From positions 1,511,001-1,575,000 of the forward strand of contig NZ_CP020038.1 in the NCBI RefSeq assembly GCF_002157225.2: 64,000 bases of DNA, in the 5' to 3' direction. Source of the DNA: Agarilytica rhodophyticola (GTDB lineage Bacteria; Pseudomonadota; Gammaproteobacteria; Pseudomonadales; Cellvibrionaceae). How positions within the stretch are numbered: the stretch's first letter is position 1; every line of letters starts with the position of its first letter. Below the pieces are notes generated by a model. It made no database searches, had not been told where the DNA came from, and saw nothing but the letters and a program-made list of their open reading frames with translations. The translations under genes were made by a program, and so were the position numbers. This document shows positions 26,910 through 36,486 of this stretch, piece by piece.

Positions 26910-28913
26910 ATGCCATCTCGCAGAGATCTTGCCAACGCTATCCGTGCCTTGAGTATGGACGCAGTGCAAAAAGCGAATAGTGGTCACCCTGGAGCGCCCA
27001 TGGGTATGGCAGATATCGCTCAAGTACTGTGGAGTGATTACCTTGACCATAATCCACAAAATCCCGAATGGCCTGATCGAGACCGCTTCGTGCTATCCAA
27101 TGGCCACGGTTCTATGCTGATTTATTCACTGTTACACCTCAGTGGCTATGATCTCCCTATTGAAGAACTCAAAAACTTTCGCCAACTGCATTCTAAAACA
27201 CCAGGTCACCCTGAATACGGTTATGCTCCTGGGGTAGAGACCACCACGGGGCCGCTAGGTCAGGGTATATGTAATGCGGTGGGAATGGCGATTGCCGAGA
27301 AAACGCTGGCCGCGCAATTTAATCGTGATGGTCATGAAATAGTCGATCATTACACCTATGCTTTCCTCGGTGATGGCTGCATGATGGAAGGCGTCTCCCA
27401 TGAAGCGTGTTCCTTAGCTGGCACCTTGGGCCTGAATAAGCTGGTGGCGTTTTGGGATGATAATGGTATTTCTATCGATGGTGATGTCAAAGGGTGGTTT
27501 ACTGATGACACGCCCAAGCGTTTTGAGTCTTATGGCTGGCATGTGATTCCCAATGTCGATGGTCACGATAGTGACGCCATTGCTGCGGCTATCGATGCCG
27601 CTCGTGCCGAAACCTCGAAACCAACACTTATTTGTACAAAAACTGCGATTGGTTTCGGTTCGCCCAATAAAGCGGGTACGGCAAAAGCGCACGGCGCCCC
27701 TCTTGGTGACGAGGAGATTGCAGCGACCCGTGAAGCGTTGAATTGGTCTCATGCTCCGTTTGAGATCCCGGAAGATATTTATGCCGGTTGGGATGCCAAA
27801 CAAAATGGCGTTGCCAAAGAACAGGCCTGGTCTGAAAAATTTGCCGCCTATAAATCGGCTCACCCTGAGCTTGCACAAGAATATGAGCGTCGTGTTATTA
27901 AAGGAGAGTTGCCTGCAGAATTTGCGGAGAAAGCTGAGGCCTTCATCGCACAGTGCCAAGATAAAAGTGAAAAGATAGCCAGCCGGAAAGCGTCGCAGAA
28001 TGCTATTGAGGCCTTTGGTGCGCTTATTCCTGAATTTATTGGTGGCTCTGCAGATCTGGCAGGTTCTAACCTAACACTGTGGTCTGGCGCCAAAGCTATT
28101 ACTGCCGCGGAGCCGGGTGGCAACTACCTATACTACGGTGTGCGTGAGTTTGGTATGAGTGCCATTATGAACGGTATAGCATTGCATGGCGGTTTCATTA
28201 ACTACGGTGCGACGTTCTTAATGTTTATGGAATATGCGCGTAATGCGGTGCGTATGTCGGCACTCATGGGCATACAAAATATATTCGTTTATACCCACGA
28301 TTCTATTGGTCAAGGTGAAGATGGCCCTACGCATCAGCCAATCGAGCAGGTGGCTAACTTGCGTATGACGCCTAATATGGATACATGGAGGCCTTGCGAT
28401 GCGACGGAAACAGCGGTGGCTTGGAAATCTGCTATTGAGCGCCGCGATGGTCCTTCATCGCTTGTTTTCAGCCGGCAAGGACTAGAGCCTCAGCAGCGTG
28501 ATGGCGAGCAGGTGGCTAACATCGCTAAAGGTGCTTACATTTTAAGTGATTGTGAAGGTGAACCAGAGTTAATTTTAATCGCCACCGGCTCGGAAGTTGG
28601 CTTAGCGGTTAAATCAGCTCAGGCTCTCACTGAAAAAGGCCATAAAGTACGTGTTGTTTCTATGCCCAGTACCAGTACCTTTGATCAGCAAGATGCCGAA
28701 TATCGCCAGGCAGTATTGCCTGCTGAAGTTGGAGCTAGAATTGCCATCGAAGCAGCTCACTCTGATTACTGGTATAAATATGTTGGCTTTGATGGACGTA
28801 TTATTGGCATGACGACCTTTGGCGAATCAGCGCCTGGAGGTGTCTTGATGGAACATTTTGGTTTCACTGTGGATCACGTGGTAAATGTAGCCGGTGAATT
28901 ACTAGAAGATTAA
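26910..28913 (+). CDS. tkt: Transketolase
   Basis: Thiamine-diphosphate enzyme of the pentose phosphate pathway, transferring two-carbon units between sugar phosphates. The 667-residue product has full length, [13 protein letters not shown] near the start, the ThDP/metal motif [13 protein letters not shown], and [16 protein letters not shown]-like [18 protein letters not shown] in the Pyr domain. A strong GAGGAGG ribosome site precedes the ATG. In Pseudomonas the next genes are epd and pgk; here epd is absent and pgk follows after 259 bases. rpiA for the same pathway lies at the far end of the window. Confidence 0.98.
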   Translation: MPSRRDLANAIRALSMDAVQKANSGHPGAPMGMADIAQVLWSDYLDHNPQNPEWPDRDRFVLSNGHGSMLIYSLLHLSGYDLPIEELKNFRQLHSKTPGHPEYGYAPGVETTTGPLGQGICNAVGMAIAEKTLAAQFNRDGHEIVDHYTYAFLGDGCMMEGVSHEACSLAGTLGLNKLVAFWDDNGISIDGDVKGWFTDDTPKRFESYGWHVIPNVDGHDSDAIAAAIDAARAETSKPTLICTKTAIGFGSPNKAGTAKAHGAPLGDEEIAATREALNWSHAPFEIPEDIYAGWDAKQNGVAKEQAWSEKFAAYKSAHPELAQEYERRVIKGELPAEFAEKAEAFIAQCQDKSEKIASRKASQNAIEAFGALIPEFIGGSADLAGSNLTLWSGAKAITAAEPGGNYLYYGVREFGMSAIMNGIALHGGFINYGATFLMFMEYARNAVRMSALMGIQNIFVYTHDSIGQGEDGPTHQPIEQVANLRMTPNMDTWRPCDATETAVAWKSAIERRDGPSSLVFSRQGLEPQQRDGEQVANIAKGAYILSDCEGEPELILIATGSEVGLAVKSAQALTEKGHKVRVVSMPSTSTFDQQDAEYRQAVLPAEVGARIAIEAAHSDYWYKYVGFDGRIIGMTTFGESAPGGVLMEHFGFTVDHVVNVAGELLED

Positions 28914-28924
28914 TATGACTATCT

Positions 28925-28962
28925 TTGTGTCGGGCATACTACTATTAGCATGCCTGACACAA
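28925..28962 (+). repeat. Inverted repeat between tkt and pgk
   Basis: TTGTGTCGGGCAT (28925-28937) pairs with ATGCCTGACACAA (28950-28962) over 13 bp with one G-U pair and a 12-base loop. It lies 11 bases after the tkt stop. No T-run follows; it could end or stabilise the tkt transcript. Confidence 0.75.
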
Positions 28963-29172
28963 CATACCTCTTACAATACTTAAATGCTTCTTAAATACTT
29001 AAATGTGTGTATCTAATATTTGTATTTAGGTATTAGAAAATATACTTCTTAAACGCTCTTGGAATCTATAGGTTCTCACCCCACAATCCGCTAAAATAGT
29101 GCTTCTTAAAATTTTCTTGGTCAACTTGTTATTTTGTTTAGACCATAACCCGTCAATTTCTCGGAGAGATTT

Positions 29173-30348
29173 ATGTCCATTAAACTCATGAAGGATATCG
29201 ACCTGAAAGGTAAAAACGTTTTGATTCGTCAAGATTTAAACGTCCCTATTCAGGATGATGTTATTACCTCTGATGCAAGAATTCGCGCTTCGCTGCCCAC
29301 TATCAAACAAGCGATAGAGCAGGGTGCAAAGGTAATGCTCATGTCACACCTTGGTCGTCCAACAGAAGGCGAATATGAAGAGAAGTATTCGTTAAAGCTT
29401 GTGGCAAAGCGTATCTCTGAGTTATTGAATATTGAGGTTGGCTTGATTAAAGAGTGGCAAGAAGGTATCACGCTCGATGACGGTGCGGTGGTTTTATTGG
29501 AGAACGTCCGCTTTAATAAAGGCGAAAAGAAGGATGAAGAATCCCTTGCTAAGGCTTACGCTGCTTTGTGTGATGTATTTGTGATGGACGCCTTTGGTAC
29601 TGCCCATCGTGCACAAGCTTCAACTCATGGCGTGGCTAAATATGCTCCAGTCGCCTGCGCGGGCCCACTTTTAGCCGGTGAACTAGATGCTTTAGAGAAA
29701 TCCTTGGCTAATCCAGCACGACCAATGGTAGCGGTTGTTGGCGGCTCTAAAGTTTCTACTAAATTAACTGTTTTAGATGCCTTGTCTAAAATCGCCGATA
29801 CTCTCGTTGTAGGAGGGGGGATCTCAAATACTTTTGTTGCTTCTGCAGGTAACGAAGTGGGTAATTCTCTGTACGAAAAAGATTTAATTCCCGAAGCCCA
29901 GCGTCTTTGCGAACAAACTAAAGTTGAATTTGCTACAGATGTGCGTACGACTAAGGGAGGTTTTGATACTTGGAGTCATACTTCTGCAGTTGAAGAGAAA
30001 AGTGCTACACAGGTTGATGCTGACGAAGAGATTATTGATTACGGCCCCGAGACGGAGCAGCGAGTGGCTGCTATTTTGAAAGATGCCAAGACGATTATCT
30101 GGAACGGCCCGTGTGGCGTCTTTGAATTTGATGCCTTTGCCAAAGGCACTGAGGTGATTGCCCGTGCAATCGCTGAGAGTGATGCTTTTTCTATTGCCGG
30201 TGGTGGTGATACTCTAGCTGCGATTGATAAGTTTAGTTTGGCTGATAATATTTCTTATATTTCCACCGGTGGAGGTGCTTTCTTGGAATATGTAGAAGGT
30301 AAGGAATTACCGGCGGTTGCGATGTTAAAAACGCGAGCGAACGATTAA
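29173..30348 (+). CDS. pgk: Phosphoglycerate kinase
   Basis: Glycolytic enzyme converting 1,3-bisphosphoglycerate and ADP to 3-phosphoglycerate and ATP. The 391-residue product has [23 protein letters not shown], the hinge [17 protein letters not shown] and nucleotide motif [11 protein letters not shown]. Full length. A purine-rich GGAGAG site precedes the ATG. It ends at a strong terminator. In relatives fba commonly follows; here an AT-rich accessory block does. Confidence 0.98.
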   Translation: MSIKLMKDIDLKGKNVLIRQDLNVPIQDDVITSDARIRASLPTIKQAIEQGAKVMLMSHLGRPTEGEYEEKYSLKLVAKRISELLNIEVGLIKEWQEGITLDDGAVVLLENVRFNKGEKKDEESLAKAYAALCDVFVMDAFGTAHRAQASTHGVAKYAPVACAGPLLAGELDALEKSLANPARPMVAVVGGSKVSTKLTVLDALSKIADTLVVGGGISNTFVASAGNEVGNSLYEKDLIPEAQRLCEQTKVEFATDVRTTKGGFDTWSHTSAVEEKSATQVDADEEIIDYGPETEQRVAAILKDAKTIIWNGPCGVFEFDAFAKGTEVIARAIAESDAFSIAGGGDTLAAIDKFSLADNISYISTGGGAFLEYVEGKELPAVAMLKTRAND

Positions 30349-30416
30349 TTAAGCATTTTTATCTCGTATAGAAAATAGCAAAAACCATTAAGTGTAGAAA
30401 ATCACTGAGTATAGAA

Positions 30417-30446
30417 GGGGCTAAAGTTAAACTTTGGCCCCTTTTT
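30417..30446 (+). terminator. Rho-independent terminator after pgk
   Basis: GGGGCTAAAG (30417-30426) pairs with CTTTGGCCCC (30432-30441) over ten bases with one G-U pair and loop TTAAA, followed by TTTTT (30442-30446). Confidence 0.95.
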
Positions 30447-30580
30447 AGTGCTAATAAGTTCTAATACTAATAAACTAGTATCTATCCCCATGGGGGCAAC
30501 AGTTAACGATGTACTAATTAAGCTGTAACATGAGCGCTAAAGGCGGCTGTTACAGATTATATTTACTGCTTTATTAGATT

Positions 30581-31000
30581 TTATTTTACTACTATAGGCC
30601 TTGGCCCAAGCCAACATATAATTGCTAGTACAAAAGATAAAAAACCTGATAGTATCAAAATGCTCGATTCAGAAAAATATAAATAGTCAGAAAAAATACT
30701 TAATGTCGAAGTCATGCTTCCGTAGTTCAGTCCTATGCACACCGTAAAAATTAGCCACAAAAATATTTGAAGTTGCAATATAATCTTTTGTAACTGTTGC
30801 TCACACGTAAAAAGTTTGTAGGCTGAGAAAGCAAAAAAACTAGTAACTAATGTATTTTCAACTAGAAGAAATTCTCGATAAATACTCACATTTTGAATTA
30901 ACACAGCAGTAAACAATAAGTGTAAGATAGCTGAAATCGCATTTGCGATAGCCAGGAGAAAAATACCTAATGGATAGTAATCGGATTTTATTTTTAGCAT
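30581..31000 (-). CDS. Four-helix membrane protein in AfsA/IspH-like operon
   Basis: Hypothetical protein of 139 residues with four hydrophobic segments (about 10-33, 45-62, 74-92 and 112-133). Charged residues cluster between helices 2 and 3 (CEQQLQK). I do not recognise the family. It is the last gene of the five-gene minus-strand unit and starts only 2 bases after the SDR stop, so it must be translated from the same message. It may carry the pathway product or anchor an enzyme at the membrane; this is inference from context only. Confidence 0.7.
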   Translation of the reverse strand: MLKIKSDYYPLGIFLLAIANAISAILHLLFTAVLIQNVSIYREFLLVENTLVTSFFAFSAYKLFTCEQQLQKIILQLQIFLWLIFTVCIGLNYGSMTSTLSIFSDYLYFSESSILILSGFLSFVLAIICWLGPRPIVVK

Positions 31001-31002
31001 CG

Positions 31003-32031
31003 CTAACTCTTTTTGTTGGAATTAAACCAGTCAATAGTTATTGGTAGGCCGTCTTTTATTTCCGTATGAGCTTTCCAATAATCTTGGTTATATAGCTTGA
31101 CAAGACTCGGATTAAAATTTCCTGATAAGAATCCTACTATTCTCTTTGATAAGAAAGGCGGTTTTTTTATTCTTAATATTCTGTAAATTAGCTCAGTCAA
31201 AACAGCCAGTGGAAAAAGCAGCACTTTTGGCAGTTTTAGTGTCGGACTTGGGTAATTTAGCTCTTTTGCGATACTCTTTATGAATGTATGTATCCCTACC
31301 TCTTGTGGGCCAACAGCGATAAGTGACCGGGAAATAGTATTATCGTCATTAATAAGTTTTATAAATAAACCACATAGGTCATCGATGTAGATTAAAGGGG
31401 CATTACTTTCCCCTCCACTAATGAGGAAGGCTCTTTTAGAGCCTAGATATTGCAAAACCTGTGGAAGAAGGTTGTTATCTTGTGGGCCGTAAATTAAGCC
31501 TGGATAGACAATGGTAGCATTTAAATTCTGATGCTTGATAAGATTTTCAACAATTTTATCACCACGAAACTTACTGTTAGCATAATCACTGTTAAGAAAT
31601 GGAACCCATTGGTTTCTATTTAATACAGTGATACTAGAGCAGTGAATATACTTACAGTTTGCTTGTACTTTTAGTATCGTGTTACAGATATTTTGAGTGC
31701 CGATAACATTAGTTTGGTGGTAATCATTTATAGTTCCATATCCTACTTGTGAAGCTAGATGAATGCATACATCTAAACCATGCACAAAAGTATCGATAGC
31801 TTTCTTATCGTTCAGAGAACCTTTAATAATTGTTATTTTTCCTTTATAGCATTCAAGCTTAGAGGGAGTTCGAGCTAAGCATCTGATTGTTGTTTTATTT
31901 TTCTTTACGGCACTGGACTCAAGTAATGTAAAAAGTAGACGCTGGCCTAGGGAGCCAGTACATCCGGTTATACCGATCGTCAAACACGGATTCAATTTAG
32001 ACTTCGATTGCGCTTTTTTATTATAGGTCAT
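31003..32031 (-). CDS. Extended SDR, NAD(P)-dependent epimerase/3-beta-HSD-like
   Basis: Rossmann-fold reductase of 342 residues. The cofactor motif is ITGCTGSLGQRLL (TGxxGxxG), and IHLASQVGYG, the catalytic Ser/Thr region IHCSSITVLN and YANSK (Tyr and Lys of the active site) follow. VYPGLIYGPQDN and PLIYIDDLCGLF are typical of the NAD-dependent epimerase/3-beta-hydroxysteroid dehydrogenase group, which act on hydroxyl or keto groups of lipids and sugars. The ATG at 32031 shares one base with the stop of the upstream IspH-like gene (TGATG), showing translational coupling; an in-frame TTG one codon earlier is less likely. Confidence 0.88.
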   Translation of the reverse strand: MTYNKKAQSKSKLNPCLTIGITGCTGSLGQRLLFTLLESSAVKKNKTTIRCLARTPSKLECYKGKITIIKGSLNDKKAIDTFVHGLDVCIHLASQVGYGTINDYHQTNVIGTQNICNTILKVQANCKYIHCSSITVLNRNQWVPFLNSDYANSKFRGDKIVENLIKHQNLNATIVYPGLIYGPQDNNLLPQVLQYLGSKRAFLISGGESNAPLIYIDDLCGLFIKLINDDNTISRSLIAVGPQEVGIHTFIKSIAKELNYPSPTLKLPKVLLFPLAVLTELIYRILRIKKPPFLSKRIVGFLSGNFNPSLVKLYNQDYWKAHTEIKDGLPITIDWFNSNKKS

Positions 32032-33137
32032 CAATCTATTTGTTTTAGCGGAATGGTTTTATCACTAGCGTATTCATCTCTAAGCAAACCCATTTCTTTT
32101 GCTTCCAGGTAAGCACTAGATTTTAAAACGCAATATCTCAGTTTGAAGAAAAAGAATAAAGAGCTCATCTTAATTTTTTTAACTATATAAGATCGTTTGA
32201 TAAGCTCCAAAAGCCCTAAAAATATGCCTCCTTGAATATATTTCATAATTGCTCCCTCTGCATTGTTCGGTATCGGTGATCGAACCACTAGAACGCGTTT
32301 ATTTTCATGCTTAATTTTATAATTTAAGAACGACCAAAGTGAGCTGATTTGAACAACTCTTAGACCTTTCTTTTGTAAGGATTTTTCTAGAGAGATAAGT
32401 GACTTGTTAGTTGAATTTGCCGTGGTAATTAACACCGCATCTGAAATACTTTTAAGTACGAGCTTTGATAATTTTTCGATTTCAATAATAGGGCTTGCTT
32501 TGCTTTTGATCCAGAGGCAGCTAGTTTCAATTAAGTCATTCTCTGTTTCGGGAAAATTGTTATTTATATAACTCATTATTTCACTAACATCTGAACGAAG
32601 AAAGGTTACATATGGAACTAGCCTTTTAGGTTTACTATTAGCATTTTTTTCAAGTATTTCTTTATAGTTTTCCATTTGCAATACAATTAGATCGTCTGGA
32701 AATAGAGTAGCGAAGTTTTTTATGATGATATGATTTGGTTCGCAGAGTAAAACATACTGAAATTGATCGTCGTTGGATTCAAAAATATCGCGGATTCGCC
32801 TAATATAAGGGCATGGTTTGTCTAAAATATCATAGCCTTTTTTACTTAATAACTTTTCTTCGTTGTAAATTGAGTCATAGCCAGTATTAACAACTTTGAT
32901 ATTTTTTGAGTGAGGCAGCTCAGAGATATTTCTTACGGTTGGTACACCTAAGCCTCTGAGCCATTTCAAATCAACGCCAACTTTACCGTAATCATTAGAA
33001 ATCCAGTCTATAATAAGGTAAAGCTTCTTAGCAAAGGGATTGGCGGCACTTTTGATAGCTTTAGGGAGTATGTCATTTAAAACTTTATTTTCAAGCCATA
33101 AACAACGGCCATCTTTCTCGAGTAAAACAACTTCCAT
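32031..33137 (-). CDS. Divergent IspH/LytB-family iron-sulfur protein
   Basis: Protein of 368 residues that aligns by eye with 4-hydroxy-3-methylbut-2-enyl diphosphate reductase. All three [4Fe-4S] cysteines are in place: C12 (in KDGRCL, at the same position as E. coli C12), C109 (KPCPYIRRI, as TCPLVTKVH) and C207 (ETSCLWIKS, as ICYATTNR). LITTANSTNKSLISL (237-251) matches the NSSNSNRL motif, and NISELPHSKNIKVV matches the ISEVPDGA stretch. But the IspH residues H41, H74, E126 and the TT pair appear replaced; only one active-site His has an equivalent (H136). There is a further 80-residue C-terminal extension. It is therefore probably a redox enzyme with another substrate. It lies between AfsA-like and SDR genes. 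Confidence 0.78.
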   Translation of the reverse strand: MEVVLLEKDGRCLWLENKVLNDILPKAIKSAANPFAKKLYLIIDWISNDYGKVGVDLKWLRGLGVPTVRNISELPHSKNIKVVNTGYDSIYNEEKLLSKKGYDILDKPCPYIRRIRDIFESNDDQFQYVLLCEPNHIIIKNFATLFPDDLIVLQMENYKEILEKNANSKPKRLVPYVTFLRSDVSEIMSYINNNFPETENDLIETSCLWIKSKASPIIEIEKLSKLVLKSISDAVLITTANSTNKSLISLEKSLQKKGLRVVQISSLWSFLNYKIKHENKRVLVVRSPIPNNAEGAIMKYIQGGIFLGLLELIKRSYIVKKIKMSSLFFFFKLRYCVLKSSAYLEAKEMGLLRDEYASDKTIPLKQID

Positions 33138-33153
33138 AATATAAATTTTCTGG

Positions 33154-33870
33154 TTAGTTTATTTTAGTTAATTGTGATATTGCTTTTTTTACATTGTATT
33201 GCTCCATCGTGCGTAATACGTCTTGCTTTGCACCTTTCCACTCCCAAGTTACTTCACAACACACTCTGTCAAACTGTACAAAATTGATAGAAGCTATGCC
33301 GGTTTTTGCCGTTATGTCAATCGCATTAAACTCAAGGAATATAGACACATCAACTGGGAATACAAAGTTTTTAAAAGTGACTCTTTGGTTTTTTAGTACA
33401 AATCCCATTCTTTCTGTTGCTTTATCGACGATAAAGTCCGTACATGCCATACACATTTGTCGCGCAGCTTCAACTAATAGCATGCCCTGAACATGAGCTC
33501 CTGATTGATGGTCAGACATTTCATCACAGCCATCGTCAACCGCTAAGTGGGCGGTAAAGCTATTTTTATTAACCCGAATCAAGTTGGATATAAAAACATT
33601 ACGATCAAACTTCTTATGAACTCTATTTTTTTCAACTTTGAGGCTTGAATTTTCCAAGATTAGGAAACTGTGCTTAGGGTTAAGGTTGCTTAGACAGCGC
33701 TTTATGTTTTTCACTTTTTCGAAACTAACGCCTTGACCAATAATAATAGTTGAATGTGAATTTAAATTCTTACTGCTAAAGTTTAAGAAATCTTCATATG
33801 TAATGACGTTTTTTCCATTTGAAAAGTCTCTGAATTTGCTACCAATAATGTATAGTTTTTCTATGTTCAT
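33154..33870 (-). CDS. AfsA-type (A-factor biosynthesis) hotdog protein
   Basis: Protein of 238 residues. Residues about 80-215 carry the AfsA hotdog pattern: VHKKFDRNVFISNLIRVNKN (84-103), then HQSGAHVQGMLLVEAARQMC (121-140), with the family-typical LxxExxRQ (E134, R137, Q138), and a beta-rich end. AfsA condenses a beta-ketoacyl thioester with dihydroxyacetone phosphate on the way to gamma-butyrolactone signals in Streptomyces. Actinobacterial AfsA has two repeats; this one has one, plus an unassigned N-terminal 75 residues. It is followed 16 bases later by the IspH-like gene. The assignment rests on motif recognition, and the chemistry here is inferred. Confidence 0.78.
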   Translation of the reverse strand: MNIEKLYIIGSKFRDFSNGKNVITYEDFLNFSSKNLNSHSTIIIGQGVSFEKVKNIKRCLSNLNPKHSFLILENSSLKVEKNRVHKKFDRNVFISNLIRVNKNSFTAHLAVDDGCDEMSDHQSGAHVQGMLLVEAARQMCMACTDFIVDKATERMGFVLKNQRVTFKNFVFPVDVSIFLEFNAIDITAKTGIASINFVQFDRVCCEVTWEWKGAKQDVLRTMEQYNVKKAISQLTKIN

Positions 33871-33903
33871 AAAAAGTTGTAATTTTTTAGCTTAATAGTC
33901 TAT

Positions 33904-34605
33904 TTAATAATTATTAGTTTCAATTGAATTTCGGAATTTTATCCAGAGTTCTACGCTAATAACATTGGTTGTCAAACTCAGCCAAATGGCAGAATTGAAA
34001 GTATTACTTCCCTGTGTGCCCATACTATTAGTAAGAAGGATATACCATAATGGCGTCATGATGATTCCCATATTGATGTAAAAACATCTAAGCATCCATT
34101 CTCCATGAGAAGGTATATCTTTTCTTATAATTGATCTCAGCCCAAGGCTAAAAAAACCTACATGTAAAATTGAAAAAAACAAAACAGGAATTATTTCAAA
34201 TGAACCACCTAGTGGAACATTTATAGCAAAATAGCAACCACTTGTTATGGTTAGCACTGAAACAAACGCCAACATTACCCCGAATATTTTATGACGAGTA
34301 ATATTATCGCGACGAAAATTTCTGCATATCTGTAATGGGCCAATTATAAAGTAAACGATACCAGGTATCATATGTGTCAACAAAACGACAGGGGTTTCTT
34401 GAAATATCAGTGTTTGTTCTGCAAAAGCGCGTCCCATTATAGCTTCTGTAAATTTGTGTATTTGATAAGAGTTTAATATTCCGAATGATGGTTGCAACGC
34501 TTGTGCTAATGAAAAAATAATTGCTAATACTGATAGAATAATGACGGTAAGCCATCCAGTAAACCTTAGATGTTCATGTAAAGTAAGTTTGTTGCTATAT
34601 ATCAT
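33904..34605 (-). CDS. DUF2306 membrane protein
   Basis: Polytopic inner-membrane protein of 233 residues with about six or seven helices. It fits DUF2306: THMIPGIVYFIIGPLQ, RHKIFGVMLAF and SHGEWMLRCF. Four histidines (H78, H105, H148, H167) lie at or near helix ends, an arrangement like di-haem cytochrome b561 proteins, so electron transfer is possible but unproven. It is the first gene of the unit, 33 bases before the AfsA-like gene. It could feed electrons to the IspH-like iron-sulfur protein (inference). Confidence 0.8.
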   Translation of the reverse strand: MIYSNKLTLHEHLRFTGWLTVIILSVLAIIFSLAQALQPSFGILNSYQIHKFTEAIMGRAFAEQTLIFQETPVVLLTHMIPGIVYFIIGPLQICRNFRRDNITRHKIFGVMLAFVSVLTITSGCYFAINVPLGGSFEIIPVLFFSILHVGFFSLGLRSIIRKDIPSHGEWMLRCFYINMGIIMTPLWYILLTNSMGTQGSNTFNSAIWLSLTTNVISVELWIKFRNSIETNNY

Positions 34606-35745
34606 TTAATATATCTTGTGATTTTTGTGTGTTCTCGAAAAAAGTATTATTGAATCATTAGAGTTATAAGGGGCGATGCGTGTGCTTTATTAAATTCGCA
34701 TCTGAGAATTTCAAGGATTATACCCTCCGCATCTTACGGTGAGATAGTTTATTCATGCCAAATTTTAATTCATGAAATTTATTATATTTTTTCATTTCTA
34801 TTCGGTAACGTTAGCTGACTTAATTGGGGTGGGGTATGCTTAATAAAATATATATATTTAATTGAGTGGTGAGTTTTTATGTATCTCCTAATTGTATAGG
34901 ATATGTTGAGTATCTATAAATTTAATGTATATATAAGTGTAAATAAATTCTGAAATAATTTATCTGCCAGTTATAATAATGATTTTCATTTGGCTTTAAT
35001 GTGGCAAAATATTCCTTAAGTTTTATTTTTTCTCGTGGTTTTTAATTTTCTAAAGAAAAATATTATATTGATCCTTTGGTTCCCCTGGGTTTATAAATAA
35101 AAATAAATTTTCCTAAAAAAGCGGCGATTTATTTTTAAATGAAAAGTAATAATGAGAAAAATGTAGTTATGAGCTTTAACTCAGTCACAAAAATCAAAAT
35201 AATTTTATGGTTGCGTATTAATGAAATTACGAAAAGAGGCGCGCCATGGGGAAAATTGAAAATTATTAATGGTGCTGAGAGTGATTTACTTAATGCAGAT
35301 TGCGACATCGGTAGTAATTCTAATGCCTGTCTCGGGCAGAGAGGAATTCTAACGAGCGAAATTTTTAATTGTTAATGATAGAGATAAGAACTTTTTTTCT
35401 ATTTTCGACAGTATTTTAAATTATCATATGAGCATTAATACCTCATTTGGTGAATAAAAAGATATATAAAGTTACAAAATAGTCTAAGTGCTCAAACAAG
35501 ACTCCTAAGCGACTTCTTGCATCCACATAAGTAATGTGATTAGTCTCGTTTGAGTCATGCAAACCCCGTCAATAAATACAGAATACTGCCGATAAGTAAA
35601 GATACATACAATCTATATCCACATAAAAGCTCTCGTGTATGGTCACTTTTGTTCACGGTTGGTATCCTTCTATAAGGCGGCTTAAAAAATTCACTGTACT
35701 TTGTGGCAGCGATTTTGTGATTTAATATTGCCCCGATTCTTTCTT
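34606..35745. other. Long AT-rich non-coding region with structured element
   Basis: About 1.1 kb, the most AT-rich part of the window. It holds the promoter of the AfsA/IspH-like operon near its left end. A 78-codon plus-strand frame at 35139-35375 lacks a ribosome site, known motif or compositional support. The only clear structure is the nested hairpin at 35491-35554. Confidence 0.5.
35491..35554. ncRNA. Candidate structured RNA or DNA element
   Basis: CTCAAACAAGACT (35491-35503) pairs with AGTCTCGTTTGAG (35542-35554), 12 of 13 positions. Inside lies a second hairpin, CACAT (35524-35528) with ATGTG (35534-35538). A nested two-hairpin layout in an otherwise structureless AT-rich region suggests a small RNA, a leader or a mobile-element end. 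Strand unknown. Confidence 0.35.
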
Positions 35746-36072
35746 CTAGCTCATTTTATTTTGGTTTGCTGTAATTTTTGCGTTTCTCCTTGAGCCGTTT
35801 TCAAGTATTTGGCATGCTATATTGAACAGCCATGTTCTGATGGGAACCTCTCCGGTAAAGTTATGATACAGGCGAATAGTCTCTAGCAGAGTTGCTTTTA
35901 CCGCTTTTTCTACCTCACCTTTGTCTCGAATATTTTCCTCAAGGTACCGACGTATATCTGTAATGTTTTGCTTGATTACAGTGTATACACTCAGGCGATT
36001 CGTCTTAACGACAGTAGAGTAGGTACTGTGGGACTTGTCTGATGAAAATGCGGTGTGGCGTGGGGTGCTCAT
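35746..36072 (-). CDS. Stand-alone sigma-70 region 2 protein
   Basis: Protein of 108 residues. Residues about 43-97 look like sigma region 2 of ECF factors: GEVEKAVKATLLETIRLYHN matches the DAVQETFLRVWR helix and GEVPIRTWLFNIACQILEN matches the RTWLFRIARN core-binding/-10 helix. Region 4 is missing: the frame stops at 35746 and no region-4-like coding follows in any minus-strand frame. It may be a truncated sigma gene or a functional region-2-only protein, such as an anti-activator or core-binding decoy. It lies between the AT-rich non-coding region and galK. Confidence 0.6.
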   Translation of the reverse strand: MSTPRHTAFSSDKSHSTYSTVVKTNRLSVYTVIKQNITDIRRYLEENIRDKGEVEKAVKATLLETIRLYHNFTGEVPIRTWLFNIACQILENGSRRNAKITANQNKMS

Positions 36073-36453
36073 AGTATATATATGTCTCGCGGTGATGTAT
36101 TTATCTATTTGTAGTGTTATAACAGAGATAGTTCTTTATTCTAATAAAGAATTATAAGAAGTCCAAACATGCATAGTTTTAGTAATAAGTTCCGCTACAA
36201 AATGTTTGATTACATGGATTATCTACAGTCTATATTTTTGTTCTGAACCCGCTATGAATATATAAGGGATAGGAAATAGGAGAAGTATCGAGTAGCGCGC
36301 TATATTTTTAATCTACGAGTTATTTTTCAAACTCGCACAACGCTCAAGCAATGTGCGTAGCATAATTGTTATGCCATTCTGCTGATAAATAGAATTACTA
36401 AGTTAATCAATTGACAGACTTTAGAAAAATTAGCACATCTCTGACGTGAGAGG

Positions 36454-36477
36454 CCTCGGACAGTGCTGAGGATTTTT
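36454..36477 (+). terminator. Terminator-like hairpin
   Basis: CCTCGG (36454-36459) pairs with CTGAGG (36466-36471), loop ACAGTG, one G-U pair, followed by ATTTTT. On the plus strand there is no coding gene upstream, so a short plus-strand transcript would have to begin in the preceding few hundred bases if this is used. Confidence 0.45.
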
Positions 36478-36486
36478 GATGGCGTT

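Noticed and set aside
27414-27959. 181-codon minus-strand frame inside tkt
   Set aside because: Lies entirely within the transketolase gene and has no motif.
28925-28962. Terminator for tkt
   Set aside because: A good stem but no T-run; recorded as an inverted repeat only.
35139-35375. 78-codon plus-strand frame in the AT-rich region
   Set aside because: No ribosome site, no recognisable motif and composition like the surrounding non-coding DNA.
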